From contig NZ_JACCJY010000029.1 of the NCBI RefSeq assembly GCF_014596085.1, positions 19,307 through 83,306 of the forward strand: a stretch of 64,000 nucleotides of DNA. The letters run 5' to 3'. Under the pieces are notes generated by a model. It worked only from the letters and a program-made list of their open reading frames with translations, was not told where the DNA came from and ran no database searches. The stretch is from Azospirillum tabaci. Its GTDB lineage: Bacteria; Pseudomonadota; Alphaproteobacteria; Azospirillales; Azospirillaceae. The position numbers and the translations under genes were made by a program. Within the stretch, counting starts at the first letter, position 1. Every line of letters begins with the position of its first letter. Of the stretch, positions 1 to 8,989 are shown one piece after another.

Positions 1-1157
1 ACGCGGCGACCATGGTGACCGCCGGCGTGTTCATGGTCTGCCGTCTGTCCCCGGTCTTCGAGTACGCGCCGACGGCGCTGGAGATCGTGGCCGTGGTCGG
101 CGCCCTGACGGCCTTCGTCGCGGCCACCATCGGTTTCACCCAGTTCGACATCAAGCGCGTCATCGCCTATTCGACCATGAGCCAGCTCGGCTACATGTTC
201 TTCGCCGCGGGCGTGTCCGCCTACGGCGCGGCGATGTTCCACCTGTTCACGCACGCCTTCTTCAAGGCCCTGCTGTTCCTCGGCGCCGGTTCGGTGATCC
301 ATGCCCTGCACCATGAGCAGGACATGCGCAACATGGGCGGCGTCTGGCGGAAGATCCCCTTCACCTACGCGGTGATGTGGATCGGCAACCTCGCGCTGGC
401 CGGTCTGCCCTTCTTCGCCGGCTACTACTCCAAGGACATGATCCTGGAGGCGGCCTTTGCCTCGGCCAGTCCGGTCGGCAAGTTCGCCTTCGCGCTCGGC
501 ATCGCCGCGGCCCTGCTGACCGCCTTCTACTCCTGGCGCCTGCTGTTCATGACCTTCCACGGCAAGCCGCGGATGGAGAAGTCGGTCTTCGACCACGCCC
601 ATGAATCGCCGATCGTCATGCTGATCCCGCTGGCCGTCCTGGCGGTGGGCGCGCTGTTCGCCGGCTTCGGCTTCCACGAGCTGTTCATCGGCCACAGCAT
701 GGAGCATTTCTGGGGCAAGACCATCCTGGTGCTGGCGGACAACAACAGCATTGAGGCGGCCCACCACCACACCCCGGGCTGGGTCAAGCTGGCTCCGCTG
801 GTCGTCGGCCTGATCGGCATCGCGCTCGCCTACATCATGTACATGGCGATCCCGGGCCTGCCGGAGAAGGTCGCCACCACGTTCCGTGGCGTGCACCAGT
901 TCCTGTACAACAAGTGGTACTTCGACGAGCTGTACGACCGTCTGTTCGTGCGCACGGCCAAGTATCTGGGCTACGGCCTGTGGAAATCCGGCGACGGCGC
1001 CGTGATCGACGGTGTCGGTCCGGACGGTATCGCCGCCGTCACCCGCGATGTCGCGGCGCGCGCCAGCCGCCTCCAGTCCGGCTACGTCTATCACTACGCC
1101 TTCGCGATGGTGATCGGTGTGGTGCTGCTGGTCGCCTGGCTCTCGGTGTTCGGTTGA
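1..1157 (+). CDS. nuoL: NADH-quinone oxidoreductase subunit L, 5'-truncated
   Basis: This is the C-terminal part (about 384 residues) of the antiporter-like membrane subunit at the distal end of complex I, which couples quinone reduction to proton pumping. The frame is open from base 3, so the gene starts outside the window. Visible features are several hydrophobic helices, the conserved stretch HLFTHAFFKALLF with the buried His and Lys of the proton path, the motif GYYSKDMI, and the amphipathic C-terminal tail followed by a last membrane helix (LLVAWLSVFG) that fits the lateral-helix and final-TM arrangement of NuoL. Only 24 bases separate it from nuoM, so it belongs to the nuo operon. Identity is secure; only the N-terminus is missing. 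Confidence 0.96.
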   Translation, partial: AATMVTAGVFMVCRLSPVFEYAPTALEIVAVVGALTAFVAATIGFTQFDIKRVIAYSTMSQLGYMFFAAGVSAYGAAMFHLFTHAFFKALLFLGAGSVIHALHHEQDMRNMGGVWRKIPFTYAVMWIGNLALAGLPFFAGYYSKDMILEAAFASASPVGKFAFALGIAAALLTAFYSWRLLFMTFHGKPRMEKSVFDHAHESPIVMLIPLAVLAVGALFAGFGFHELFIGHSMEHFWGKTILVLADNNSIEAAHHHTPGWVKLAPLVVGLIGIALAYIMYMAIPGLPEKVATTFRGVHQFLYNKWYFDELYDRLFVRTAKYLGYGLWKSGDGAVIDGVGPDGIAAVTRDVAARASRLQSGYVYHYAFAMVIGVVLLVAWLSVFG

Positions 1158-1181
1158 GCGGTTTGAAGGGGAACAAGAACA

Positions 1182-2708
1182 ATGGCTAGCTGGCCGCTCC
1201 TGTCGTTCACGACCTTCCTGCCGCTGGCCGGTGTGGCGCTGATCCTGCTCTTCTGCAGGGGCAACACGCCGGATGTGGTTCGGAACGTCCGTTACGTCGC
1301 GCTCTGGACGACGGTCATCACCTTCGTCCTGTCGCTGTTCATCTGGTTCAACTTCGACCCGCGCAACCCGGGCTACCAGCTCGTGGAGAAGGCGGAGTGG
1401 ATTCCCGAATTCGGGATCTCCTACCACATGGGGGTGGACGGCATTTCGATGCTGTTCGTCATCCTCTCCACCTTCCTGATGCCGCTCTGCATCCTCTCTT
1501 CCTGGGAGGCGGTGCAGACCCGGGTGAAGGAATACATGATCGCCTTCCTCGTGCTGGAAACCCTCATGGTGGGGATGTTCTGCGCGCTGGATTTCGTCCT
1601 CTTCTACATGTTCTTCGAGGGCGTGCTGATCCCGATGTTCCTGATCATCGGTGTCTGGGGCGGCGCCCGGCGCGTCTACGCGGCGTTCAAGTTCTTCCTC
1701 TACACGCTGCTCGGTTCGGTCCTGATGCTGCTGGCCATCCTGGCCATGTACTTCGCGGCCGGCACGACGGACATCCCGACGATCACGGCGACCCATTTCC
1801 CGCGCAACATGCAGCTCTGGCTGTGGCTGGCCTTCTTCGCGTCCTTCGCGGTGAAGGTGCCGATGTGGCCGGTGCACACCTGGCTTCCCGACGCCCACGT
1901 CGAGGCGCCGACCGCCGGTTCGGTCATTCTGGCCGGCGTGCTGCTGAAGATGGGCGGCTACGGCTTCCTGCGCTTCAACATCCCGATGCTGCCGGAGGCG
2001 ACCGAGTATTTCGCTCCGATGGTCTACGCACTGTCGATCGTCGCGGTGATCTACACCTCCCTCGTCGCCCTGGCGCAGGAGGACATGAAGAAGCTGATCG
2101 CCTACTCGTCCGTCGCCCACATGGGCTTCGTCACCATCGGCATGTTCGCGCTCAACCAGCAGGGCATCGAGGGTTCGATCTTCACGATGCTGTCGCACGG
2201 CATCGTCTCGGGCGCGCTCTTCCTCTGCGTCGGCGTCGTCTATGACCGGCTGCACACCCGCGAGATCGCCCGCTACGGCGGTCTGGTGAAGAACATGCCG
2301 AAGTACGCGGTTGTGTTCCTGTTCATGACCATGGCCTCGGTCGGCCTGCCGGGCACCTCCGGCTTCGTCGGCGAGTTCCTGGTCCTGCTCGGCGCCTTCC
2401 GCGACAACACCTGGGTCGCCTTCCTGGCCGCCACCGGCCTGATCCTGGGCCCGGCTTACGCGCTGTGGCTGTTCCGCCGCGTCGTGTACGGCAAGCTGGT
2501 CAAGGCGGACGTCCGCGCGATGTTCGACCTGAACACCCGCGAGGTTGCCATCTTCCTGCCGCTGATCGTCGTGGTGCTGTGGATGGGCGTCTATCCGAAC
2601 AGCTTCCTGAACGTCACCTCGGCGTCGGTCGGGCAGCTGATCCAGACCTACCAGACCAAGCTGGCCGCCGCTCAGGGCGGGGCCGACGTCTCCGTCGCCG
2701 CGCGCTAG
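1182..2708 (+). CDS. nuoM: NADH-quinone oxidoreductase subunit M
   Basis: Second antiporter-like proton-pumping subunit of complex I in the inner membrane. The 508-residue length is typical for NuoM. It is almost entirely hydrophobic helices. Conserved charged positions include the Glu in FFEGVLIPMFLIIG (helix 5 glutamate) and the block VHTWLPDAHVEAPTAGS, which is highly conserved in NuoM/MrpD proteins; a second conserved Lys lies in QEDMKKLIAYSSVAHMG. The ATG is preceded by a GAAGGGGA ribosome site. It sits 24 bases after nuoL and 10 bases before nuoN, so the three are co-transcribed and presumably co-translated. Confidence 0.97.
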   Translation: MASWPLLSFTTFLPLAGVALILLFCRGNTPDVVRNVRYVALWTTVITFVLSLFIWFNFDPRNPGYQLVEKAEWIPEFGISYHMGVDGISMLFVILSTFLMPLCILSSWEAVQTRVKEYMIAFLVLETLMVGMFCALDFVLFYMFFEGVLIPMFLIIGVWGGARRVYAAFKFFLYTLLGSVLMLLAILAMYFAAGTTDIPTITATHFPRNMQLWLWLAFFASFAVKVPMWPVHTWLPDAHVEAPTAGSVILAGVLLKMGGYGFLRFNIPMLPEATEYFAPMVYALSIVAVIYTSLVALAQEDMKKLIAYSSVAHMGFVTIGMFALNQQGIEGSIFTMLSHGIVSGALFLCVGVVYDRLHTREIARYGGLVKNMPKYAVVFLFMTMASVGLPGTSGFVGEFLVLLGAFRDNTWVAFLAATGLILGPAYALWLFRRVVYGKLVKADVRAMFDLNTREVAIFLPLIVVVLWMGVYPNSFLNVTSASVGQLIQTYQTKLAAAQGGADVSVAAR

Positions 2709-2718
2709 AGGTTCCGAC

Positions 2719-4167
2719 ATGACCGCTGTGTTTCCCGACATCTGGCCGGCCCTGCCGGAAATCTTCCTCGCCTGCGCCGGCATGGCCCTGCTGCTGATCG
2801 GCGTGTTCCGCGGCGACGGCTTCACGCGCCCCATCGGCTACATGACGATGGTGGCGCTGCTGCTGGCCGCCATCCTGACCATGGGCTACGGCACCGGCCG
2901 GGTCGTCACCTTCAATGGCCTCTTCGTGATGGACGCGTTCGGCGTCTTCATGAAGGTGCTGATCCTCGTCGCCGCCTCGCTGTCGGTCCTCCTCGCGCTC
3001 GGTTTCAACGAGCGCGAGAAAATGGCTCGGTTCGAGTTCCCGGTGCTGATGCTCTTCGCCACGCTCGGCATGTTGATGATGGTGTCGGCCAACGACCTCA
3101 TCTCGCTCTATGTCGGGCTGGAGACGCAGAGCCTCGCGCTCTACGTCATCGCCGCCTTCCGCCGCGACAGCGCCAAGTCGTCGGAAGCGGGCCTGAAGTA
3201 CTTCGTGCTCGGCTCGCTCTCCTCGGGCATGCTGCTGTACGGCGCCTCGATGGTCTACGGCTTCGCCGGCACGACCTCCTTCGACAAGATCGCCGCCCTG
3301 TTCGCCGGCGGCGCGCATCCGTCGGTGGGCGTCATCATCGGCCTGGTCTTCGTGGCCGCCGGCCTGGCCTTCAAGATTTCCGCCGTTCCGTTCCACATGT
3401 GGACGCCGGACGTCTACGAGGGCGCGCCGACCCCGGTCACGGCCTTCTTCGCCGCCGCCCCGAAGGTCGCCGCCATCGCGCTGTTCACCCGCCTGCTGAT
3501 CGAACCGTTCGGTCATCTGGCCCACCAGTGGCAGCAGATCATCATCGTCAGCTCGATCCTCTCGATGTCGCTCGGCGCTTTTGCCGCGATCACTCAGAGC
3601 AACATCAAGCGGCTGATGGCCTACAGCTCCATCGGCCACGTTGGCTACGCCCTGGTCGGACTCGCCTCCGGCACCCAGGAAGGCGTGCGCGGCGTGCTGA
3701 TCTACATGGCGGTCTACATCGTCATGAACATCGGCACCTTCGCGGTCATCCTGTGCATGAAGCAGCAGGGCCGCATGGTCGAGGAGATCAAGGACCTCGC
3801 CGGCCTGTCGCGCACCAACCCGCTGCTGGCGGGCGCGATGGCGGTGTTCATGTTCTCCATGGCGGGCATCCCGCCGATGGCCGGCTTCTTCAGCAAGCTC
3901 TACGTCTTCCTCGCCGCCATCGAGGCGCAGCTCTACACGCTGGCGGTGATCGGCGTGCTGACCAGCGTCGTGGGCGCCTACTACTACCTGCGCATCATCA
4001 AGATCATGTATTTCGATGAGCCGGTGGAGGCGTTCGACAAGATCGGCGACGACGGGATGACTGGCATCCTGATCGCCACCGGCCTGTTCACGCTGCTGTT
4101 CTTCGTGGTTCCGGCCCCGATCCTGAACTACGCGGCGGCGGCGGCGGCCTCGCTGTTCGCCGGATGA
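2719..4167 (+). CDS. nuoN: NADH-quinone oxidoreductase subunit N
   Basis: Third antiporter-like membrane subunit of complex I, 482 residues, the usual size. Hydrophobic throughout, with conserved blocks SLYVGLETQSLALYV, KYFVLGSLSSGMLLYG, FHMWTPDVYEGAPTPV and IKRLMAYSSIGHVGYAL that are characteristic of NuoN. The protein ends in a short alanine run before the stop. The stop codon overlaps the start of birA in an ATGA arrangement, so the last nuo gene is translationally coupled to a cofactor-ligase gene; nuoN-birA adjacency is a recurring alphaproteobacterial order. Confidence 0.97.
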   Translation: MTAVFPDIWPALPEIFLACAGMALLLIGVFRGDGFTRPIGYMTMVALLLAAILTMGYGTGRVVTFNGLFVMDAFGVFMKVLILVAASLSVLLALGFNEREKMARFEFPVLMLFATLGMLMMVSANDLISLYVGLETQSLALYVIAAFRRDSAKSSEAGLKYFVLGSLSSGMLLYGASMVYGFAGTTSFDKIAALFAGGAHPSVGVIIGLVFVAAGLAFKISAVPFHMWTPDVYEGAPTPVTAFFAAAPKVAAIALFTRLLIEPFGHLAHQWQQIIIVSSILSMSLGAFAAITQSNIKRLMAYSSIGHVGYALVGLASGTQEGVRGVLIYMAVYIVMNIGTFAVILCMKQQGRMVEEIKDLAGLSRTNPLLAGAMAVFMFSMAGIPPMAGFFSKLYVFLAAIEAQLYTLAVIGVLTSVVGAYYYLRIIKIMYFDEPVEAFDKIGDDGMTGILIATGLFTLLFFVVPAPILNYAAAAAASLFAG

Positions 4168-4958
4168 CGGCAGGCAACGAAGCGGAGGCGGCGCGTTTGC
4201 GCCTGCCTCCGGGCTTCCGGGTGATGGCCTTCGACTCCGTCGGCAGCACGAACGACGAGGCGAAGGCCTTCGCGCGTTCGGGGGCTGCCGAAGGGACCAT
4301 CGTCTGGGCGAAGCGGCAGGAGTCGGGCCGCGGCCGCCGCGGACGGGCCTGGACCTCGCCGGAGGGCAATCTCTACAGTTCGACCATTCTGCGCCCCTCG
4401 CGCCCGCCGGCCGAGGCGGCGCAGATTTCGTTCGTGGCGGCGCTCGCCATCGCCGACAGCGCCGCCGCCGTCCTTCCCGATCCCGACGGCGTGCGCTGCA
4501 AGTGGCCGAACGACGTGCTGGTGCATGGCCGCAAACTGTCCGGCATCCTGCTCGAGTCGGAGGCCGCGGCCGGGGGAGGGATCTCTTGGCTGGTGCTCGG
4601 CGTCGGCATCAACCTGCGGCATTTTCCCGAGGGCACGGACTACGCGGCCACGTCGCTGGCGGCGGAGGGCGCCCCGGCGCTCCAGCCCGCGGCGCTGCTG
4701 GAAATCTACGCGGAGCAGTTGGCGCGCTGGTACGGCGTCTGGGCGGAGCATGGCTTCGGCCCCGTACGCGACGCTTGGCTGAAGCGGGCGCGGGGTCTGG
4801 GCGAGCCCATCGTCGTCCGTCTGCCGGACCGCACGCTGACCGGTACGTTCGCCGATCTGGACAGCGACGGCGTTCTGTTGCTTGATCGGGATGACGGGGC
4901 GGGGCGCCAGCGCATCGCCGCCGGAGACGTGTTTTTCCCACCCGCGGTGGAGACCTGA
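4164..4958 (+). CDS. birA: Biotin--[acetyl-CoA-carboxylase] ligase, monofunctional
   Basis: Attaches biotin through biotinyl-5'-AMP to the carrier lysine of acetyl-CoA and propionyl-CoA carboxylases in the cytoplasm. The 264-residue protein contains the ligase signature GRGRRGRAWTSPEGNLYSS (residues about 54-72), the KWPNDVL motif and a C-terminal SH3-like domain. It lacks the N-terminal winged-helix DNA-binding domain of E. coli BirA, so it should be a group I ligase without repressor function. The ATG overlaps the nuoN stop by 4 bases and the gene ends 3 bases before coaX, placing it in the nuo-distal transcription unit. Confidence 0.93.
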   Translation: MTAGNEAEAARLRLPPGFRVMAFDSVGSTNDEAKAFARSGAAEGTIVWAKRQESGRGRRGRAWTSPEGNLYSSTILRPSRPPAEAAQISFVAALAIADSAAAVLPDPDGVRCKWPNDVLVHGRKLSGILLESEAAAGGGISWLVLGVGINLRHFPEGTDYAATSLAAEGAPALQPAALLEIYAEQLARWYGVWAEHGFGPVRDAWLKRARGLGEPIVVRLPDRTLTGTFADLDSDGVLLLDRDDGAGRQRIAAGDVFFPPAVET

Positions 4959-4961
4959 GAG

Positions 4962-5735
4962 ATGCTGCTCGCCATCGACGCCGGAAACACCAACGTGGTG
5001 TTCGCGATCTATGAGGGCGACCAACAGCGCGGCCTGTGGCGCACGGCGACCGACAAGAAGCGCACCGCCGATGAGTACATGGTGTGGCTGACCCACCTGA
5101 TGGCGCTGAAGGGCCTGCGCCCGGCGGACATCGACAGCACCATCATCGCCAGCGTGGTGCCCGGCGCCACTTTCAACCTGAAACGTCTGTGCAAGGATCA
5201 TTTCGGCTGCGAGCCGCTGGTGGTCGGCCAGCCGGACGTCGATCTCGGCACCCGCGCGCTGGTGGACCGGCCCGACGAGGTCGGCGCCGACCGGCTGGTC
5301 AACACGGTGGCGGCGGCGACCACCTACAGCACGCCGCTGATCGTCATCGACTTCGGCACCGCGACGACCTTCGACGTGGTCGACAGCGATGGCAACTACC
5401 GCGGCGGCGTCATCGCGCCCGGTCTGAACCTGTCGCTGGAAGCGCTGCAAATGGCGGCAAGCAAGCTGCCCCGCGTCGAGATCCAGCAACCGGGCCACGT
5501 AATCGGAACCAACACCGTCGAGTGTATGCAGTCCGGCGTCTTTTGGGGCTATGTCGGCCTGATCGAAGGGCTGGTCAACCGCATCCGGGCGGAGTACGGC
5601 GAGCCGATGACGGTCGTCGCGACCGGAGGGCTGGGTGTGCTTTTCGCCAAGGCAACCCATGTAATCGAACACACCGACGGCGAACTCACGCTGCGCGGCC
5701 TCCTCCTGATCCACAAGCGCAACACGGCCCAATGA
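4962..5735 (+). CDS. coaX: Type III pantothenate kinase
   Basis: Catalyses ATP-dependent phosphorylation of pantothenate, the first step of coenzyme A synthesis. The 257-residue protein shows the ASKHA-fold phosphate motif MLLAIDAGNTNVVFAIYEG at its N-terminus, GADRLVN in the middle and IDFGTATTFDVV, all diagnostic of the type III family, which is not inhibited by CoA. It starts 3 bases after birA and its stop overlaps the rnj start (ATGA). The birA-coaX pairing is a known arrangement linking biotin ligase and CoA synthesis genes in several bacteria. Confidence 0.94.
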   Translation: MLLAIDAGNTNVVFAIYEGDQQRGLWRTATDKKRTADEYMVWLTHLMALKGLRPADIDSTIIASVVPGATFNLKRLCKDHFGCEPLVVGQPDVDLGTRALVDRPDEVGADRLVNTVAAATTYSTPLIVIDFGTATTFDVVDSDGNYRGGVIAPGLNLSLEALQMAASKLPRVEIQQPGHVIGTNTVECMQSGVFWGYVGLIEGLVNRIRAEYGEPMTVVATGGLGVLFAKATHVIEHTDGELTLRGLLLIHKRNTAQ

Positions 5736-7450
5736 CCCAACCCGACTCCGCTCCCTCCGTCCACCCGGTCGAGGGAGACGGCGACCTGTTCGCTCCCGAG
5801 GACGATGCGCTCTACTTCCTGCCGCTGGGCGGTTCGGGCGAGATCGGCATGAACCTCAACCTCTACCGCCATCGCGGCAAGTGGTTGATGGTGGATCTCG
5901 GCATCTCCTTCGCGGACGACACGATGCCGGGGCTGGACGTCATCATGCCGGATCCCGCCTTCATCGCGGAGCGCCGGAACGACCTCGTGGGCATCGTGGT
6001 GACGCACGCGCATGAGGATCACCTTGGGGCCATCCAGTATCTGTGGCCGCAGCTCCGCGTGCCCGTCTACTGCACGCCCTTCACCGCCGCCGTCCTGCGC
6101 GCCAAGCTGCACGAGCGCGGGTTGGCCGGGGTGGTGCCGGTGCACGAGGTGGCGCTGGGCAGCACCATCGAGGTTGGCCCCTTCTCCGTCGAGTATGTGA
6201 CGGTCACCCATTCTATCCCCGAGCCGAACGCCCTGGCGATCCGTACCGCCGCCGGCACGGTGCTGCACACCGGCGACTGGAAGCTCGACCCCGAGCCGCT
6301 GGTGGGACGGGCCACCGACGAGGAGCGGCTGCGCGCCATCGGCGAGGAAGGCGTGCTCGCCCTGGTCGGCGACAGCACCAACGCTCTGGTGCCCGGCAGT
6401 TCAGGGTCGGAAGGGGAGGTGCGCAAGGCGCTGACCGAGCTGATCGGGCAGTTTCCCGACGTCCGCGTCGCGGTGAGCTGCTTCGCCACCAACGTCGCGC
6501 GACTGGAGAGCATCGCCCACGCCGCGGCGGCGCACGGGCGCCACGTCGCCCTGGTCGGGCGGTCGATGTGGCGGATCAACGAGGCCGCGCGTTCCAACGG
6601 CTACCTTGCCAACGTGCCGACCTTTCTGACCGAGCACGACGCCAATTACGTACCGCGCGACAAGCTGGTGCTGGTCTGCACGGGCAGCCAGGGGGAGCCG
6701 CGCTCCGCGCTCGCCCGCATCGCGTCGGACGATCATCCCCAGGTGTCGCTGCAGCGCGGTGACGTGGTGATCTTTTCCTCCCGCGAGATTCCGGGCAACG
6801 AGCGGGACATCGGCCGCATGCAGAACCTGCTGGTCGGGCAGGGCATCCGCATTGTCACCGCCGACGAGGCACCGGTCCATGTGTCCGGCCACCCGGCGCA
6901 GGACGAGTTGCTCCGCATGTACCAGTGGGTGCGTCCGCGCATCGCCGTGCCGGTTCATGGAGAGCAGCGCCACCAGCTGGAGCACGCCAAGCTGGCCCGC
7001 GCCTGTCAAGTGCCGGAAGCTCTGGTTCCCGCCAACGGCGACCTGATCCGGCTGGCGTTCGACGCTCCGCCGCGGGTGGTGGCCCAGGTTCGGGCCGGCC
7101 GCATGGCACTGGACGGCAAGCGGCTGATCCAGCTCGACACCGGGCTGATGCGGGCGCGCCACCGGATGGTTCACAACGGCGCCGCCGTGGTCACGCTGGT
7201 GATGAACGGCAAGGGCGAGCTGGTGACCGCGCCGCAGATCGCGGTGATGGGGTTGCTGGACGACTCGGCGGATCGCGACATGCTGCTCGACGTGGTTGAC
7301 GCTGTGCGCGAGGCCGTTGCCGAGATGCCGAAGTCGGCGCGCGCCGACGACGAACAGGTGCGCGCCGCCGCGCGGATCGCCGTCCGCCGCTGCTTCAACG
7401 CGACCCACGGCAAGAAGCCGGTGACGGACGTGCACCTGGTCCGTGTATAA
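5732..7450 (+). CDS. rnj: Ribonuclease J
   Basis: Metallo-beta-lactamase/beta-CASP ribonuclease with 5'-3' exo- and endonucleolytic activity, involved in RNA turnover and rRNA 5'-end maturation. The 572-residue protein has the zinc motif THAHEDHLGA (HxHxDH) near residue 95, a later His in the THSIPEP segment, the HTGDWKLD motif, and the beta-CASP region ending with VHVSGHPAQDELLRMYQWVRP and VPVHGE. The reading frame stays open far upstream, but the ATG at 5732 overlapping the coaX stop is the natural start because the family begins with YFLPLGGSGEIGMN shortly after the N-terminus. RNase J is widespread in alphaproteobacteria but absent from E. coli. Confidence 0.93.
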   Translation: MTQPDSAPSVHPVEGDGDLFAPEDDALYFLPLGGSGEIGMNLNLYRHRGKWLMVDLGISFADDTMPGLDVIMPDPAFIAERRNDLVGIVVTHAHEDHLGAIQYLWPQLRVPVYCTPFTAAVLRAKLHERGLAGVVPVHEVALGSTIEVGPFSVEYVTVTHSIPEPNALAIRTAAGTVLHTGDWKLDPEPLVGRATDEERLRAIGEEGVLALVGDSTNALVPGSSGSEGEVRKALTELIGQFPDVRVAVSCFATNVARLESIAHAAAAHGRHVALVGRSMWRINEAARSNGYLANVPTFLTEHDANYVPRDKLVLVCTGSQGEPRSALARIASDDHPQVSLQRGDVVIFSSREIPGNERDIGRMQNLLVGQGIRIVTADEAPVHVSGHPAQDELLRMYQWVRPRIAVPVHGEQRHQLEHAKLARACQVPEALVPANGDLIRLAFDAPPRVVAQVRAGRMALDGKRLIQLDTGLMRARHRMVHNGAAVVTLVMNGKGELVTAPQIAVMGLLDDSADRDMLLDVVDAVREAVAEMPKSARADDEQVRAAARIAVRRCFNATHGKKPVTDVHLVRV

Positions 7451-7483
7451 GCGTTTCCGACTTTACGCCTTTCGGGAGGACCC

Positions 7484-7888
7484 ATGATCGGGAAGCTGAA
7501 CCACGTCGCCATCGTTGTGCCGGATCTGACGGCGGCGACGGCGCTCTACCGCGACACGCTGGGCGCCGCGGTGTCGCAGCCGGTGGACCTGCCGCCGCAC
7601 GGAGTCACCGTCGTCTTCGTCACGCTGCCCAACACGAAGATCGAACTGCTGCATCCCTTCGGCGAGAAGTCGCCGATCGCCGGCTTTCTGGAGAAGAACC
7701 CGTCCGGCGGCATCCACCACATCTGCTACGAGGTGGACGACATCCTGGCCGCCCGCGACCGGATGAAGGCGCAGGGCGCCCGCGTGCTGGGCGACGGAGA
7801 GCCGAAGATCGGCGCCCATGACAAGCCGGTGCTGTTCCTGCACCCCAAGGACTTCTGCGGGACCTTGGTCGAGCTGGAGCAGGCCTGA
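7484..7888 (+). CDS. mce: Methylmalonyl-CoA epimerase
   Basis: Vicinal-oxygen-chelate fold enzyme of 134 residues that interconverts the R and S forms of methylmalonyl-CoA in propionate and branched-chain metabolism. The N-terminus LNHVAIVVPDL carries the first metal-ligand His, GGIHHICYEVDD carries the second, and the end GTLVELEQA supplies the conserved Glu. Length and motif order match the epimerase better than glyoxalase I. A strong ribosome site (CGGGAGGACCC) lies just before the ATG. It lies 33 bases after rnj and 30 bases before the DUF1467 gene. Confidence 0.9.
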   Translation: MIGKLNHVAIVVPDLTAATALYRDTLGAAVSQPVDLPPHGVTVVFVTLPNTKIELLHPFGEKSPIAGFLEKNPSGGIHHICYEVDDILAARDRMKAQGARVLGDGEPKIGAHDKPVLFLHPKDFCGTLVELEQA

Positions 7889-7918
7889 GTCGCAAAAGGC
7901 TAGGACCGGAGGCATGCG

Positions 7919-8167
7919 ATGGGTTGGGTGACGGGCATCAGCGTCTATGTGGTCGTCTGGTGGGTGGTGCTGTTCGCGGTGCTGCCCTGGGGCGTGCGCA
8001 CTCCGGCCCAGCCCGAGCCGGGCATGGCGAGCAGCGCCCCGGAACGCCCGCGCATCCTCCTGAAATTCGCCGCCACGACGCTGGTCGCGGCGGTGGTGTG
8101 GCTGGTCATCTTCGCCATCGTGCAGTCGGACCTGATCTCCTTCCGCGAGATGGCCAAGCCGCACTGA
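7919..8167 (+). CDS. DUF1467 family small membrane protein
   Basis: An 82-residue protein with two predicted membrane helices (about residues 5-25 and 47-68) separated by a polar loop with the segment LPWGVRTPAQ. The arrangement and the motif VVWWVVLFAVLPWGVR match the alphaproteobacterial DUF1467 family, usually found next to the methylmalonyl-CoA epimerase gene and proS, as here. No function is known. It is probably transcribed with mce. Confidence 0.85.
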   Translation: MGWVTGISVYVVVWWVVLFAVLPWGVRTPAQPEPGMASSAPERPRILLKFAATTLVAAVVWLVIFAIVQSDLISFREMAKPH

Positions 8168-8189
8168 TGCCCCTGGACGGAGCTTTCGC

Positions 8190-8789
8190 GTGAGCCTGAC
8201 CTACTGCGACGCGGCGCCCGGCCACGCGCATCACGGCCCCTACCACGACACCGAGTACGGGTTTCCCAGCGCCGACGACCGGGTGCTGTTCGAGAGGCTG
8301 GTGCTGGAGATCAACCAGGCGGGCCTCTCCTGGCTGACCATCCTGAAGAAGCGCGAGGCCTTTCGCGCCGCCTTCGAGGGCTTCGACATCGACCGCGTCG
8401 CGGCCTATGGCGAGGCGGAGCGGGAACGGCTGCTCGCCGACCCCGGAATCATCCGCAACCGGCTCAAAATCGACGCCGTCATCGAGAACGCGCGGCGGAT
8501 CGTGGCCTTGCGCGACGCGTACGGGTCCTTCGAGGGCTGGCTGCGCGCCCATCACCCGTTGAGCAAGGCGGACTGGGTCCGGCTGTTCAAGCGCAGCTTC
8601 CGCTTCACCGGTGGCGAGATCACCGGTGAATTTCTGATGAGTCTCGGCTACCTGCCGGGCGCGCATCAAGCCCGTTGCCCGGTCTGGTCCGAAGTTGCCG
8701 CGCTCGATCCGCCCTGGATGGCCGCCGTTCGGCAGGGCTTTGCAGGATACGACGCCCATAAATCGGGCATAGTTCAGCCTATGACGTAA
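8190..8789 (+). CDS. tag: DNA-3-methyladenine glycosylase I
   Basis: Base-excision repair enzyme that removes 3-methyladenine from alkylated DNA. The 199-residue protein starts at a GTG with a GGACGGAG ribosome site. It shows the Tag-family motifs YHDTEYGFP near the N-terminus, FERLVLEINQAGLSWLTILKKREAFR and a zinc-binding Cys/His set (the early YCD Cys and His, late HQARCPV). The protein is slightly longer than E. coli Tag because of its C-terminal tail. It is 22 bases downstream of the DUF1467 gene and ends where the AT-richer 8.8-9.0 kb region begins. Confidence 0.9.
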   Translation: MSLTYCDAAPGHAHHGPYHDTEYGFPSADDRVLFERLVLEINQAGLSWLTILKKREAFRAAFEGFDIDRVAAYGEAERERLLADPGIIRNRLKIDAVIENARRIVALRDAYGSFEGWLRAHHPLSKADWVRLFKRSFRFTGGEITGEFLMSLGYLPGAHQARCPVWSEVAALDPPWMAAVRQGFAGYDAHKSGIVQPMT

Positions 8790-8901
8790 TCAACCGCCTA
8801 TGTCTTGGGCGAGAACAAAGAATTATTCGATGACGACTTGGTTTAGTCCAAATTCTGCCTTGTCATCGGGTGGGCTCGGGTTCAATGTACTTTGTGTGAC
8901 G

Positions 8902-8922
8902 AGAGGGGTTCTTCCCTCTTTT
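8902..8922 (+). terminator. Intrinsic terminator shape downstream of tag
   Basis: AGAGGG and CCCTCT pair around a six-base GTTCTT loop and run into TTTT. It is short (6 bp) and lies 113 bases after the tag stop. Confidence 0.5.
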
Positions 8923-8955
8923 CCGACGCCTGGTGGCGATTCCTCCCTAAACCTC

Positions 8956-8989
8956 GGGCCGCGCCGCGATCGCCGCGCGGTCCTTTTTT
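8956..8989 (+). terminator. Strong intrinsic terminator
   Basis: GGGCCGCGC pairs with GCGCGGTCC (one G-T pair) around a ten-base loop, followed immediately by six T residues. It ends transcription of tag or of the candidate small RNA. Confidence 0.75.

Larger units (their letters stand above)
8828..8989 (+). ncRNA. Candidate small structured RNA, unassigned
   Basis: Inferred from consecutive hairpins ending in an intrinsic terminator, inside an AT-richer gap. The left hairpin has a 7-bp outer stem and a 4-bp inner stem. It lacks the conserved SRP RNA core, the RNase P GAGGAAAGTCC motif and the tmRNA acceptor end. The two arms of the region do not pair end to end, so it does not look like 6S RNA. 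No -35/-10 pair with good spacing was found upstream, so it could also be the 3' UTR of tag. Confidence 0.3.

Noticed and set aside
5084..5731. An extended N-terminus for RNase J
   Set aside because: The upstream extension lies in coaX out of phase and is low complexity; the conserved protein begins at 5732.
8828..8989. 6S RNA or SRP RNA
   Set aside because: The ends do not pair into a long rod and the SRP core motif is absent; an Rfam search is needed to name it.
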